From Neoscytalidium dimidiatum (Eukaryota; Ascomycota; Dothideomycetes; Botryosphaeriales; Botryosphaeriaceae): a DNA stretch of 64,000 bases. The stretch is from NCBI GenBank assembly GCA_037367355.1, contig CM074702.1, positions 2,852,001 through 2,916,000 on the forward strand, read 5' to 3'. The position numbers were made by a program, and so were the translations under genes. How positions within the stretch are numbered: the first letter of the stretch is position 1; the number at the start of each line of letters is the position of its first letter. This document shows, in pieces, positions 51,673 through 63,065 of this stretch. Under the pieces are notes generated by a model. That model was given only the letters and a program-made list of their open reading frames with translations. It was not told where the DNA came from and made no database searches.

Positions 51673-53607
51673 GCGAGCGAATACCCCGTTTCACCAATTC
51701 TTTTCTTCAGGAGACAAAATTTTAGACCTTTTTCACTTCTTGATACGCCAGCGCCGATGGTCATGAGGACGCCATGATGAATAGATCTCTTCTTCCTCGC
51801 TCAAGTGTGTTCTCCAACAAAAGAGCCAAGTGTTCCCATCCATCTCGCCGCGCTTTCCCGGGACGTTCCGGAAATTGGAACGATCGTATCTGGCCATGCG
51901 CTATCCATCCATCGACGGTGCGGCGTCAGATGTGAGGAATTAGTACGAGAGCAGGCCAGACTGCAGAGCGATCGGTGAGATTACTGCTTACGGAAGATGG
52001 GGATCAGGCCAGCAGCGGTAGCGATGCGCGCGTCCTGTGAGGCTTGGGCTGTGGCGCTGGGGTGGCGCAGCTCGGTCTCTGAGGCTGGAGTTGGACGCCT
52101 TCCTTTGCGGAGTAAATGGTGGGTGCACCTGGCTTGTTACTTTATCTATCGGTCTTTTTTCTTTTTTTTTTTTGTGAGGTCTGTTGGCGTCGATCGCATG
52201 ATGGGATTTTGGTGAAGGACGGATCGGAAAACTGCTGGTGTTTGGCGACTTCGACGAGTCCGATAAGCTTAATGTGACGGCGTGCGCCCGTTCGTTCCTG
52301 CATTACGCGGCCCGCTGCGGGGTATGGGGAGGCACACGATGACGCGATGTTCGATTGGGAGCGGCTCTTACCGCTGCTCATCACTTCCTTACGGTCTCTC
52401 CTGTGAGACGGGCAGTCAGATCCTTGCTGTCATGCTGATCATCCAGCTGAACGCTGTAAGAAGGCTCGACATGTGAGCTGCTGTTTTGAACACTCGCCGG
52501 TATAAAAATAACACTGCTGCGGTAGGAGCTTATCAGTGCTGAAAGCTGACGCAGTCTTCCAGACATTCGTCACATATTCATAATGCCTGCGATACCACAA
52601 TAACTAACGCATGGGTTTCAATGCGGCTACATTACATCCCCGAACAACCTCCTATCTTCACCACGCTGTGATCCGTAATCAGATACAATCCGAGATATAC
52701 TGGGAGCGGATGCAACGGATCCTCGATCCTTCTATCCTCCGCAGACCCTTAGCTAGCGATGGATCTAGCCGCTCGGCCCAGATCCCTAACGTGGTATGGG
52801 ATGGACGGCTTCCACAACCAGCCAATGGCCAAAACCCCTCTAGCCTTCCACGAAAGAAAAGGAGCGCCAATCAAAGCACTTTATCAGCTATCCATTCTGA
52901 GCTATGGAAGGGAAGGGCCGCCAAGCCGACAACCCGACGGACGCTACACGTTTAGCGAGCTGTCAAGGGACTCGATCGATCCCATCTACGGTCAACCATC
53001 AGCTAGCGTATCACTTGATCACTATCTTCGTAGGCACAAGAGAAGCCAGGAGAGCCGCACCCGTGGATGCGCTGTCCGCTCCACCTCCGCCAACGCAACC
53101 TGTCAGCTTTAGCGCAAGGGAATACCCGAGCGCCTCAAAGCATCGCGCATGCAAGGGATCGAACAATAAGCCACTAAGAGAAGCACAGCTGTGGTAAAGT
53201 GGTACGATCTGCACCTGGGCACCCGTCCACGTACTTTAGCTTTTCCTCCTCCCGCCGCTCGTTACTTCTTTGGGCTTCAACTGTACCTACACTGCGGCAG
53301 CTAGATCATCTTCCAGCCTACATTTCAGCCAGATCCGTCTTATAGACTGTTTCAGGGATTCCTACCCAAGGACACGCTGGTCTCGAGATTTGATATTCAA
53401 CGTCCACTAGCCGTCTATCAAAGCTTCCTCGGCCCGCTGACCTGACCTCTCGCTCTAACAACAACAAAGCCACCCTGCTTACAAGAACCCTGCCATCGTC
53501 TGGTCACGTCAGATTTGGCACCCTGCGACTACCTCAAATTCCTCAAATCACCGCACACCATTGGGAAAAGACAAATGTACTTCTCTCAATAACAACGACC
53601 CCAGACC
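51670..53607. other. Long intergenic region
   Basis: No supported gene. Frames at 52611-52955 and 52759-53112 (plus) overlap in different frames and lack motifs. The right end holds the promoter of the rhodopsin-domain gene. Confidence 0.45.
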
Positions 53608-55062
53608 ATGTCTGCCAACTTCACAACCTACCTTGGGCCCCTCGCCGCAACGTTCCCACCACCCAACCATGACAACCCGCAAACACTTGCCCCTGCATTA
53701 ATAGGCACGTCCGTTTCTCTCACAACAGTAATGCTCCTGTTTGTCTCAACACGTTTCTACACTCGCATATTCATCACCCGCACGTTCGGCTGGGATGACG
53801 GCTTGATCGGCGTAGCAGCCGCATTGTCTGTAGCTCACATGGGCCTCGTATGCGCAGCTACGACAAAAGGGATGGGATATCATCTCTGGGACACCGATCC
53901 GAATGAATTGACAGCTGGCTTCGAGGTACGCCGCCCTCGCCACCTGTCTTACCATTGACCCTGACGCGCATCCTCAATAACCCGTAGTACACGTACTGGA
54001 TCATGCTCCTCTTCTTCCCTATCACGGCACTCACCAAGATCGCCATCTGCATCGGCTACCTATCCCTCTTCCCGGGCAAGCAGAACCGAACATTCTGCCA
54101 TCTCGCCATCGCATACAGCAGCGCCTGCGGCATCGCGCTCTTCTTCGCGCACGTTTTCCAGTGCACGTACGTCGCCTCCCCCTCCTCTCCAAAAGGAAAA
54201 AAAAAGGAAAACAAACACCCACTAACACGCGCCACCCAACAACAGCCCGATCCCCGCCTTCTGGACCTCCCCCTTCGACCCGTCCACCAAATGCGTCAAC
54301 AAGCTCGCCCTCTACGCGGCGGCGGCGGCCCTGACCTCGGCGTCGGACACGGCCATCTTCCTCTGGCCGACGCGCTTCCTGCTGCGGCTGCAGCTGCCGC
54401 CGGCGCAGCGCGCCGGCCTGCTCGCCCTGTTCGGCGTCGGCACCGCCGCCGTCGCCTTCGGCCTGCTGCGCGTCGCCTTCCTGCCCGCCGCCCTGCGCAG
54501 CGTCGACCTCTTCTACCACTCCGCCCGCCTGCACGTCTTCGCCGCCGGCGAGATGGACGTCGGCCTCGTGTGCGCGTGCCTGCCCGCGGTCAAGGGCGTC
54601 GTGCGCGGCGCCTGGGGCGGGTGCAGGAGCGGGAGCGGCAGCGCTGCTGCTGCTGCTGGCGGTGCGGACGGGAGCCCGAGGTGCCCCAGCGCCAGCGGCG
54701 GCTCGTCCTCGACCAGGGCGTCGAAGCGCGCGAGCAGGTATTCCGAGTACAGGCGGAGCGTTGTCGTCGCCGCGGCGGTCGCCACGGCCGAGCGCGCCGA
54801 GGCGCTGAGGAGCGCGAGCGTGGGCGGGGTGCCCGATGCGGAGAAGAGGGTTGCGCGAGGGGGGGACGGGCGCATGCTCAAGATGGAGGCGTTTGCGTCA
54901 AGGAGCGTGTCGTTTTCTGCTGGTTCGGAGGGGACGATGAGGGTGGATGAGGAGGAAGAGGAGGAGGATGGTGATGGTGTGGAGAGGTCGGGCGGCCGTC
55001 GTTGGCTTGGAGGTGCGGATGAGAAACGGGGGCTGTCGATGAGCGGTGCAAGCGCAGTGTAA
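53608..55062 (+). CDS. Fungal rhodopsin-domain (PTH11-like) integral membrane protein
   Basis: Seven-helix membrane protein of 437 aa. Exons 53608-53925, 53988-54166 and 54246-55062, introns GT-AG. Helices: LIGTSVSLTTVMLLFVSTRFYTRI (TM1), GWDDGLIGVAAALSVAHMGLV (TM2, with the conserved DD), YWIMLLFFPITALTKIAICIGYLSLFP (TM3), FCHLAIAYSSACGIALFFAHVFQC (TM4), then KLALYAAAAALTSASDTAIFLWPTRFLL (TM5) and two more. This matches the fungal rhodopsin domain found in PTH11-like receptors, where the family motifs are RxYxR at the end of TM1 and QC(x)PxxxxW after TM4, seen here as RFYTRI and QCTPIPAFW. The C-terminal cytosolic tail of about 170 residues is Ser/Ala/Glu-rich with a poly-Glu run (DEEEEEEDGD). 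There is no CFEM domain. A receptor role is inferred. Confidence 0.85.
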
Positions 55063-57167
55063 GCGTAAAGAGAGTTTTTCAACGCCGATGATTGGAGTGC
55101 TATTGTTGGGTATCCGATCTCGAGAAACGCGATACGGCTGTCTTCTTTGCTGCCAAGACTGAGCGCTACTCTTCTCTGTTTGTTATTGAAAGCGGAAAGC
55201 GAGAATGGGGTTGCTTCTCTACTGTCCTATTTAAGACCCGAGAATTGATGCACAGGGTAGTTTCAATAGCTGCACACTTCGTATATCCCTCTCTTCACCT
55301 TTGAGAAAGGTCGGGAATTAGCAAGTTTGTAAAAATTTTTCATAAGACTAGTCTTCCGCCAGAGCAATGCTCTACTACAACTGTGCACTGGCAAGCTAGC
55401 TGCCAACAAGGGAATTTTTGTTTATCCAACAACTCTCAATACGTAGAATCGTGGTAGGAAACATAGCGTTGAGGGGCAAAGCACGACGCCGCGCTCTTGA
55501 GAGCGTTGGCAGTTTGATTTTCAACCTCGACATATAGCTAGAAGGCTAAGCCATAAGCCTCGTCTTGGCTATTGCTTCCCCTCCTGCTGTCTTATCCAAA
55601 TATTTGTTTTTACAAATTCTGTGATCGTGACAACAGAAATATGCAACTAGTTGGAAACTAAGTTGGACTGGTACCACAGTGGGGTACAAAACACAGCCGA
55701 TAAATCCTGTGCGTCAATTTGTCATGCAAGTAGTTCGCTGCAGCAAGCCAGATCTCTTCCACCATGCCGCTAGAACTTGAATAATTGCGGCTGGCCATTC
55801 ATGGTAGAAAGCTGCATACTGTGAGCGGCGTTGTGAAGTTATTCAAGGATTGTCACCCTCTCACAAGTAGTGAGCTTTGGCAGCTGCAAAATGTTTGGAT
55901 GGCTTTGCGGTACCATCAAGCTTCGCGCCACGAGTATGATGTGGGTGATTAAAGATTGCCAACAGCCTCCCTAGTTTTCTTTGTTTTCTTACATTAATTG
56001 ACGTATATTTGCTGATGCAAACGTCATTGTCGGCCGTAAAAAAAGCATCAAGAGATCTGATGCTACAGTAATGATGCCATAGCACGTAAAATTACTGCTC
56101 CATTTTGGTAGTAGCTCAATTGGATAGATATCTGATGGGCTCAACTACTTCACCATGTATGCAACATCTCGACGAGATGTGCTCAGGAGCGGTGAGTAGC
56201 TAGAATCCGTAAGATGACTATCAGACAACTTCAGCAACCGACACAACCCCTTCTGTTCGGAATACGTCCGGAACATACTGTGCCCGATGTTAGAGAAGCA
56301 CTTGCTGAGATTGTTAGAGAAACCGCCGTTCCTGGCTGTCATAATTTGGGTTTTCGATATACCTCGACAGGGGAAGGTAATGTCGGCCTTACGGTGAATA
56401 CCTACAAGCCCTACGACAGTTGAAACAAACGAATAAGGCTTGCGTTAGGAGTGACGCAAATATTCTGGGTTTCGTGTTGTCGGGCCGAAATGCCTGCAGA
56501 TAAGGACGCCTGCGCCAAGGCAGGCGGAGCGGCGGGCGGAGCGAAGTGAAAAAGATTTATACTGTTCCCACGTAAGCTACACGTTACATACAGAATTAGC
56601 TGCCTATCATAGGATATGGGAGAGCATACGTAGGGCAGAGACGCCTTTTTTTTGGATGTATGTCAGACCCCTACGATTTGCTTGGGTTCCGTGGGTAAGG
56701 CATCCGTTCCCCGTTTGTGCCACGTCTTTGCCAAGCGCATTAGATTAGGTAGTTTCGTTAAACAGCAGCAGACTGACATGCTTAGCGAGCGCTGATTGGC
56801 TTGTTTTCACAAAGGCTCCCAGATGTAGTTAAGCGACTGATGAAACGGACCAGCTTCGGTCTCTACATGAGGCTCGTGCTATGTACCAACCGCTAACGAG
56901 TGCTTTGTTAGGTTACGGAAGTTATGGTCCCCGAAAATCCCGTAGGGTCACAAATTCCACTAGACATTCTTAGTACAGGCCAGCATTTGGCAAAGCCAAG
57001 CAATGAGCGCAGCCAATCCTTGGCACTCCCGCCCGTACGGCCAGCCGTGATGAGATGGGGCTGAGCGCCTGAGGTTTGCCCCTGTGTTGCTCCCCCGGGT
57101 TACTTAAGTAGATCCATAAACCTCACGTTCCCGCAATTTCTCTGCAGAATCACTGTCCTCGATAATC
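55063..57167. other. Long AT-leaning intergenic region
   Basis: No gene supported. A tRNA-like A-box (TAGCTCAATTGG) near 56112 has no B-box partner. A purine-rich GC patch (GGCGGAGCGGCGGGCGGAGC) lies near 56525. The right end is the promoter of the small secreted protein gene. Confidence 0.45.
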
Positions 57168-57614
57168 ATGCGCTTTTCTCTACTTTCAGCTACGCTTCTT
57201 GCCCTGAGCACCGGTGTCCTTGGCCACTGGTGCGATGGCGGGATCAGCATTCCGAGCATTTCTTGCGTGCGTTTCCATTTCAGATCTTCTATGATCAACG
57301 GCTAATGCAAAGGCTGATAGGCTAGCGGGAGGAATCTTTACTGTGTATGAGCCTACCCTGCATGCAGCAGCGGCTTTCTTTAACATTTTCCAGTGCAATA
57401 ATATAAACGATGAACCGATTGGTGACTTCCAGACATTCCGCGGTGACTGCCAAACCTCTGGAACAGGCTGTGGCGATGGAGGCGTAAGTTGCCCTGACTC
57501 ATTCTTCGCTAGCTCCTGATGTATTGACCGTGCAATGTACAGATCCCTAAATGCGTAAGACCGTCGACCAACACGTAAGAAAGGGCTAGTTGCTAATGTT
57601 TGTAGTGTGCCTAA
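57168..57614 (+). CDS. Small secreted cysteine-rich protein (effector-like), five exons
   Basis: Predicted 77-aa secreted protein. Exons 57168-57266, 57321-57344, 57394-57483, 57543-57554 and 57606-57614, all introns GT-AG. A signal peptide (MRFSLLSATLLALSTGVLG) is followed by eight Cys in the order C-C-CC-C-C-CC: HWC, SISC, LYCC, GDC, TGC and a final KCCA. Exon 2 (ASGRNLYC) is 24 nt, exon 4 (IPKC) 12 nt and exon 5 (CA plus stop) 9 nt. The doublets CCNN and terminal CCA, created by the joins, are typical of small fungal secreted proteins and support the model. Reading through the last intron would give IPKCVRPSTNT and a stop at 57576-57578 instead. No enzyme motif; an extracellular, disulphide-stabilised role such as a host-interaction protein is possible, not shown. 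Confidence 0.6.
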
Positions 57615-57966
57615 TTCCTGTTCGGAACTAAAGAAACACGGGCAGTGCTCGTCCGCACCCTCAAGGACTATCGTTCAGGCGAGGTCCTCAAAGACCTTGC
57701 AGATGTGGATTTGACGCAGAACGCGGATAAGGACGTTTTAATGGTCCATCCCGAAAGTAACCTATACTAGAAGCGGCAGAATCGAAATTTAAAGATATTC
57801 ATTATCGTAGCCCTTGAGGAGGAAAAAGCCTCAACTTGCATTCGTACCAGAGACCATAGCAGCTGTCTCTGCAAAGCTCTCCGACCAATGATGAGAGTCT
57901 CAAAGCCGATTCCTTGATAGAAAAAGCTGGGCTATATGAAATGCACGTGATGCTTGGCAACAAGAG
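57615..57966. other. Intergenic, short coding-like frame
   Basis: A plus-strand frame from about 57618 to 57770 translates as a soluble, charged segment (KETRAVLVRTLKDYRSGEV) without a start codon. It may be a remnant or a chance frame. Confidence 0.3.
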
Positions 57967-60363
57967 TCAGAGAATCACAACGACTCCCTCCCCTTCACTT
58001 GTAGGGATCGCGATTGCTTCCTCCGAGTATCTCCTCCACGGAAACTTCCTAACCTTTTCAATTGCAGAATCCACTGATCCACCCATGGACCCTAATGCCA
58101 AAGAGCGGGTGTAAAGCGAGGAGATGCAAAGACGCGCTCGTCTCATCTTTTGCGACGGCACAAATACAACCATGCGTTCTGGGACCTCATCCACCCGAGA
58201 TAAAAGTGCAATTCCAGTGTGCAGGGTCCGAGCATCGAATGGATTCCCGAAGTTCTGCGGCTTTACGACGTTGCTCCCGTAATACTCATGGAACGAAGTC
58301 TTGAACATCTTAGAATTGTTCCAACCAGATCCCAACAGCTCGAGAGTCGGTAGCGTTTCACCTGTTGGTTCAACTACCGGCGAAGTAGTGCTCTGGACTG
58401 CACCATCCAGTCTAATTTTCCCGGACCAGTTGCTCAGGACAGCGATCTCTGCCTCAATGGTGTCTACCTTGTGTACAAGACGGCCAAGATGGCGGAATGC
58501 GACAGTGCAGCAACTTGTATCGTATCCCCAAGCGGGCTCGATGTGTGAGGTGAAGTCTTCTGCTTCTGCAGTGGGACAATCTGTCAGGGTTTGTGGCATT
58601 TCAATGGCGTCAAAGGGCATTTGCATCCTTCGCTCGGGTTGTTTTATAGAGCACGTAACAATACCCGAATTACTGCTAGGAATTGCAGTTGTATCAATGT
58701 CGAGGAGGTGAAACTTGCATATCCTTTCCGGAGTGTCGGCGTTACCAAGAAGTCCTGGGGAGAGAACGGCCAATTTCCCTAGGATCCCAACTGTGTCCAG
58801 ATTCGTTTGAAGGACATTCTCAAGCTCTGCCCCCGTGTATGGTAATCCGATAAGTTGGAAGAACACGTGCCTGGTTTACTGTTTTCCTCTGTCCGCGTAA
58901 CGAGTGCCGCGTTCCAGGATGTCTCGAACAACTTCCATGAAAGTGGAATCATACCATCCCCATGAGCCAAACCCCTCCTTCATGCTCATTTGAGAAATAT
59001 CCATGATACTTTGCAAAGCTGTGTAGAAGTAGACAAGGACAAATATTTGCGCTTCTCCCACAATCTCCATCTCGTGAAGCACGCTGCTGACATGCTGGTC
59101 ACGTTTGGACTTGGCATCCGTTCTCGTTGTTGATGCAAAGCCAGGTTCTGCGGTCTCTGTTGAAGAGGTGAACAGTTTATTAGGAAGCTTGCGATAAACT
59201 GCCATTGTGACTATTTCGTCAACTGCTCGCCCTTCTGGGAGCCTCCAGGATTTCACAAGCTCTGTCAACTCCCTTGTTGCTTCGGGTGTGACCAGGAACA
59301 AATATTTTGATGCAAGAGCATACACATTTGGATCAAGCCTGCCAACTTTGGCAGGGGAGGTTGGAGCAATGGCGATGCTGATATTTTGGTTGGGCTGCAT
59401 GATGTTCCACGGCTCCGCAGGACGACCCGCAGCTGCGTGAAACTGAAGGCCTGCGGCAGCCCGCTGTCCCAGCGAAAAGACATACCGCCGTCTGTTGTTT
59501 TGATCCGCCGTGCCAGGCCATAAAGATATCGTTTCTGATAGGGCTTCGAGCGGGATCCTCATTCCAGAACGCCTTAGTTGGGCTCCCTCTTCCGACGGCG
59601 GTATTGCAGAGACATTGAATTTAACCACGAGTGCACTCTCGTCGAAGGTGCTATCAATGAGGCCAGTTCGGAGAGACTTAATTCCCATCTCCTTGAGTAA
59701 CATAGCTAGAGAGAAGACATCGCTCGAAGTCGTGATAAGCGTAGAGCCGGTCCCAATCGTAACCCACTCGAGCAGGCGCACTACTTCGGTGGAATCTGTA
59801 TCCGGGATGAACCCGGGGAGATGGTGGCCGTCTCGTTCCATGCATTCCTACGAAGAAGCTGCTCTTGTTGTCATCTTTCTGACACATCCAATGGATCTCC
59901 ATCCCTGAATATGAAGAGGAATTTCGTGCTGCAAGAATTCGGTTTCATGCACTTTGTCCATAAAGATTTTGGCGCAAAGTTCGAGAATGATGCCCTCCAA
60001 GGAGTAGTTTGAAACCATTTGGTCAAGACATACGACGATGATGACCATTGTCCACGTGAACCTATTCAAGTTCTCAACTTACACATTCGTGCCGACAGGC
60101 GTATGATCCTGGCGCTGTCCATTGTGGAAGATCGATAGTTCTCTGCCCCACCTCCGATTGAGACTTTCAGGGTCCACTAGCCCCTTGCGCATGCCCAGCT
60201 CTGTGGGTACCGTGCTAAGAAAGTCCAAGAGGCTTTTATCCCGGTGTGGAGCTGTGAGCCACGTGATGATGCCGCGGCCGGCTCCGCTGAGCACAGCGAC
60301 GTCCCCCACCGATACTCCCCAATTCACGAGTTGGAAAGTGTTTTTTGCGTACGTCAGAGACAT
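57967..60363 (-). pseudogene. Broken member of an uncharacterised large fungal protein family
   Basis: Matches in plan a family of about 750-800 aa ascomycete proteins of unknown function that begin with a YAKNTFQLVNWGVSVGDVAVL-like block (here split as MSLTYAKNTFQLVNWG and VSVGDVAVLSGAGRG), continue with a NRFTWTMVIIVVCLDQ block, IQGWRSIGCVR, LPGFIPDTDSTEV and SSDVFSLAMLLKEMGI, and have a C-terminal region with KFHLLDIDTTAIPSS, DFTSHIEPAWGYDT and HLGRLVHKVD. The frame is broken three times: a frameshift near 60079 between HTPVGTN and ENLNRFTW, an in-frame TAG at about 59844-59842 just after RAASS, and an in-frame TAA at 58878-58876 after RYADRGKQ. The frame is the same on both sides of each stop and no usable splice sites flank them. 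The rest is well preserved, so the loss is recent or the stops are real strain differences. Confidence 0.75.
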
Positions 60364-61506
60364 TGCTTTTGCGATAGATATAGATGTCTTATTAGGTGTG
60401 GATATCGCTTAGGTGAAACCACAATGAAATAAATCCGAGGCTAGCAGTAGATTGAAGAGCTCTATAGACTTAAGTATATGCCTGTGACTATGATGCGATG
60501 CGGGCGCTTACACAGCCTCCATGCATGTAAGACAGTCGCAGTTTCACCGGTCAAACGTCTTGCCACACGGCCCCTGCAGATTCTTAGAGGATTCGATGCG
60601 ATAACATGAATATGCGAACCCATGCCGCTCAACTATATATAGCGTACTTTTTGTTTACGAGGCTGGTATTAGCAAGGGCCAGCGAATGATAGAAGATCAG
60701 AGTAAGTAAAATATAATAATTCATTCCTTGGCTAATAGAGGTTTTGTCGAAATTGGAAAGGAGCGGGCTGATCAACCTTGTGTCTGACAGCACGTGGTTC
60801 TGGAATGGTTACGGTATAAAACAGGTTGCACAGGCTGCCTAGCTTGTGTGACCTTCTCTTCAGCCTTGCGGTCACTCTTCGTTTATAACCATGTTATCGT
60901 CGCACCTCTATTATCTATGGATGTTAACAGTGGCTTAATCCATAGTGAAAAAGGGGTTAAAAGTAAATCAGTTTATCTGTCAACTTCTACGTAGGAAAGC
61001 AAGCTACGATAACTGATATAGACCTCCAATCGTATAGGTAGAACTTATAGAGGGATTATCCTGATATACTCAGCCTTTGAAAATAATCTAAAGAGAATGG
61101 GAAATGTATACTTAATTAGGTAAAGTAGTCTCGATTCACAGTTCAATAGCGTTCGAGACCAGTGGCAAACTCGCTTAGTCTAGAACTCGTGACCTACGAA
61201 GGTCGCTCAGTGATTATAATATACGCCGTATCTGGCTCTCTAATCATTGGAAAATATAAGATATTCATACGGTCACTAGGGACGTCATTCAGCAATAGTA
61301 AAGAACGCAAATTCGACCTAACAATGTATTCTAATTGGATAATAAGCAATGAGAAACTCAGATATATTAAACAAGAAGATCCCTGATCACACCAGATCAT
61401 CCCCCCCAGTGTAGCTAATCAAACAACTCTTTTGAGGAAACCCTTCAAGAGTTTATGGAGGTCAACGTCCGTGTGAAGGACGCGTTCCACTCCGCACTTT
61501 CCCCAT
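60364..61506. other. AT-rich intergenic region
   Basis: AT-rich DNA (60420-61440) with no supported coding sequence. High TpA content in 61000-61400 fits decayed, possibly RIP-affected DNA. Confidence 0.5.
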
Positions 61507-62187
61507 TTACCTGGCCCAGCAACCCGTCAAGCTGGCAATCAGATTCCCAATCACGGCACCACCGCAGGCCGTGAACGCCGCCCAAGCCGGGGCCGCGAGG
61601 ACGCCAGCCGACGCGGCCGCAGCGGCGTAGGCAGCGGCGGCGCAGACACCGACCTCGGCGGCGGCGGCGACAGCGTAGCCAGTGGCGCAGATCCTGCAGT
61701 TGCCCGGGCGCTGGGCGCGGTTGCAGCTGGTGATGGTCTTGCTCTCCTCGGCGGCGACCTCGCGGAGCGTGCGCGCGTGGTGGTCGTCGACGTGGCCCTT
61801 GTGGCGGTTCTGGCGGGCCTCGAGGTCGGAGGAGGAGCCCGCCTGCATGCGCTCGACGTTGGCCTGCAGCGCGTCCCAGTCGATCTCGCCGCTGCACTGG
61901 ATGGTCGGGAAGATGTTGACCAGGTTGTCCTCGATGGCTTTGCAGTCGGCGTTGGGGGCTTCGCGCTTGGTGGCTGCGCCGTCGGCGACGAGCTTGCACG
62001 AGACGCCGGGGAAGAGGAACTCGAGGTCTGCTTCGACGCCCGGCCAGACGGTGACTTCGGGATGGAGGAGGACTTCGGCCTTGTAGGGCTCGAGGTCGAA
62101 TTCGACGGACGCGATGGTCGAGGAAGAGGTGGCTGCGGCAAGGGAGCCGAAAAGCGGGAGGAGGGCGAACAGCTTGGCAGAAATCAT
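61507..62187 (-). CDS. Putative secreted protein of unknown function
   Basis: Single-exon, 226 aa. Signal peptide MISAKLFALLPLFGSLAAA, then an acidic, proline-containing region with few Cys (VSCKLVADG, NADCKAIED, IQCSGEIDW). A KREA dibasic site near residue 74 could be cut by a Kex2-type protease. The C-terminal 70 residues form a hydrophobic, Ala/Gly-rich stretch (ICATGYAVAAAAEVGVCAAAAYAAAAAS and ACGGAVIGNLIASLTGC in parts) with four to five Cys, which looks membrane-active or tightly packed. I do not recognise a family. Strong GC-rich coding bias supports a real gene. Possible alternatives are an effector-like or antimicrobial-type secreted protein; neither can be shown. Confidence 0.65.
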   Translation of the reverse strand: MISAKLFALLPLFGSLAAATSSSTIASVEFDLEPYKAEVLLHPEVTVWPGVEADLEFLFPGVSCKLVADGAATKREAPNADCKAIEDNLVNIFPTIQCSGEIDWDALQANVERMQAGSSSDLEARQNRHKGHVDDHHARTLREVAAEESKTITSCNRAQRPGNCRICATGYAVAAAAEVGVCAAAAYAAAAASAGVLAAPAWAAFTACGGAVIGNLIASLTGCWAR

Positions 62188-63065
62188 TGTGATGGTGGAC
62201 TAGCTTGAAGCTGGGTGCGATGAAGAAGGAGGAAAGAAACCGTGAGGATGTAGATTGCTGCAGAAGAGCTTAATGCGGATGAAGACAGAAGAGTGACGGT
62301 TTCGACCCTTTTTATACGTGCAACCTCTTGTGATTCCGTCGCGCACTCGGTACTCTCTCGTCACTATCACAGTTTCTCCATCGACTCGTAACGTAGCCTT
62401 TCCGACTCATTGTATCTTTCTCCAATGTTCACATTCTCTGTATGTGGATCCAAGACGGTGGTCGCCAAGTAGGTATTCAAGGTGTAGTAGTCATTCGTGC
62501 CAAGACCGAAACTCGTGTTCGGGTCAGAATCCACCGGTCTGGATCTGAAACTGTGCACGAAATGCGTGATAGCGCGTTACCAAGCTTCTCGGCACGGAGC
62601 GGTGAATCAGCAAATACCCATCCAAATACGCAGACGACCTTATCTGATGATGCTGAGTAAGTGCTCTGTGGTTCACGAGATTAGCTTGACAGGCCAAGCT
62701 TGTGCTAGTGCTTTGAATGGCGACTACCTGAGTAGGAAATGGCTCGTTCCCTTCTTGGTATGCGAAGATTGCGTATAGCGCGGGTGACACTGACTGCTGA
62801 CAAAGAAGCCACCGCGCTGCCGTCGAGAAGGAAGATATCGGATACGATGAAAGCCAAGGGTTTGTGTCGGGCTCTTCATGAACCTGCTGAATCGAAACAC
62901 TATTGTTTCCAAGAGGAAGACAAATTCGTGGAGGAGGCAGGGGAGTATAAAGAGACAGGAATCCATCCAGATCAAATCGCATCACAGCATCACTCCTGAA
63001 AACTTCCATTCCGACAAAGACTCCAATCACCCTCAAATCGCAGCATCTCTTTGCTCACATACAAA
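62188..63065. other. Divergent intergenic region
   Basis: Spacer between two divergent secreted-protein genes. Short frames without motifs; contains the promoters of both. Confidence 0.45.

Noticed and set aside
53608..55062. CFEM-type G-protein-coupled receptor (true PTH11)
   Set aside because: No eight-Cys CFEM domain at the N-terminus; only the rhodopsin-domain helices are present.
56100..56175. Possible tRNA (A-box TAGCTCAATTGG)
   Set aside because: No B-box (GGTTCRANNCC) at the right distance and no acceptor-stem pairing.
57168..57614. Hydrophobin
   Set aside because: Cys order is C-C-CC-C-C-CC rather than the hydrophobin C-CC-C-C-CC-C, and hydrophobic spacing is absent.
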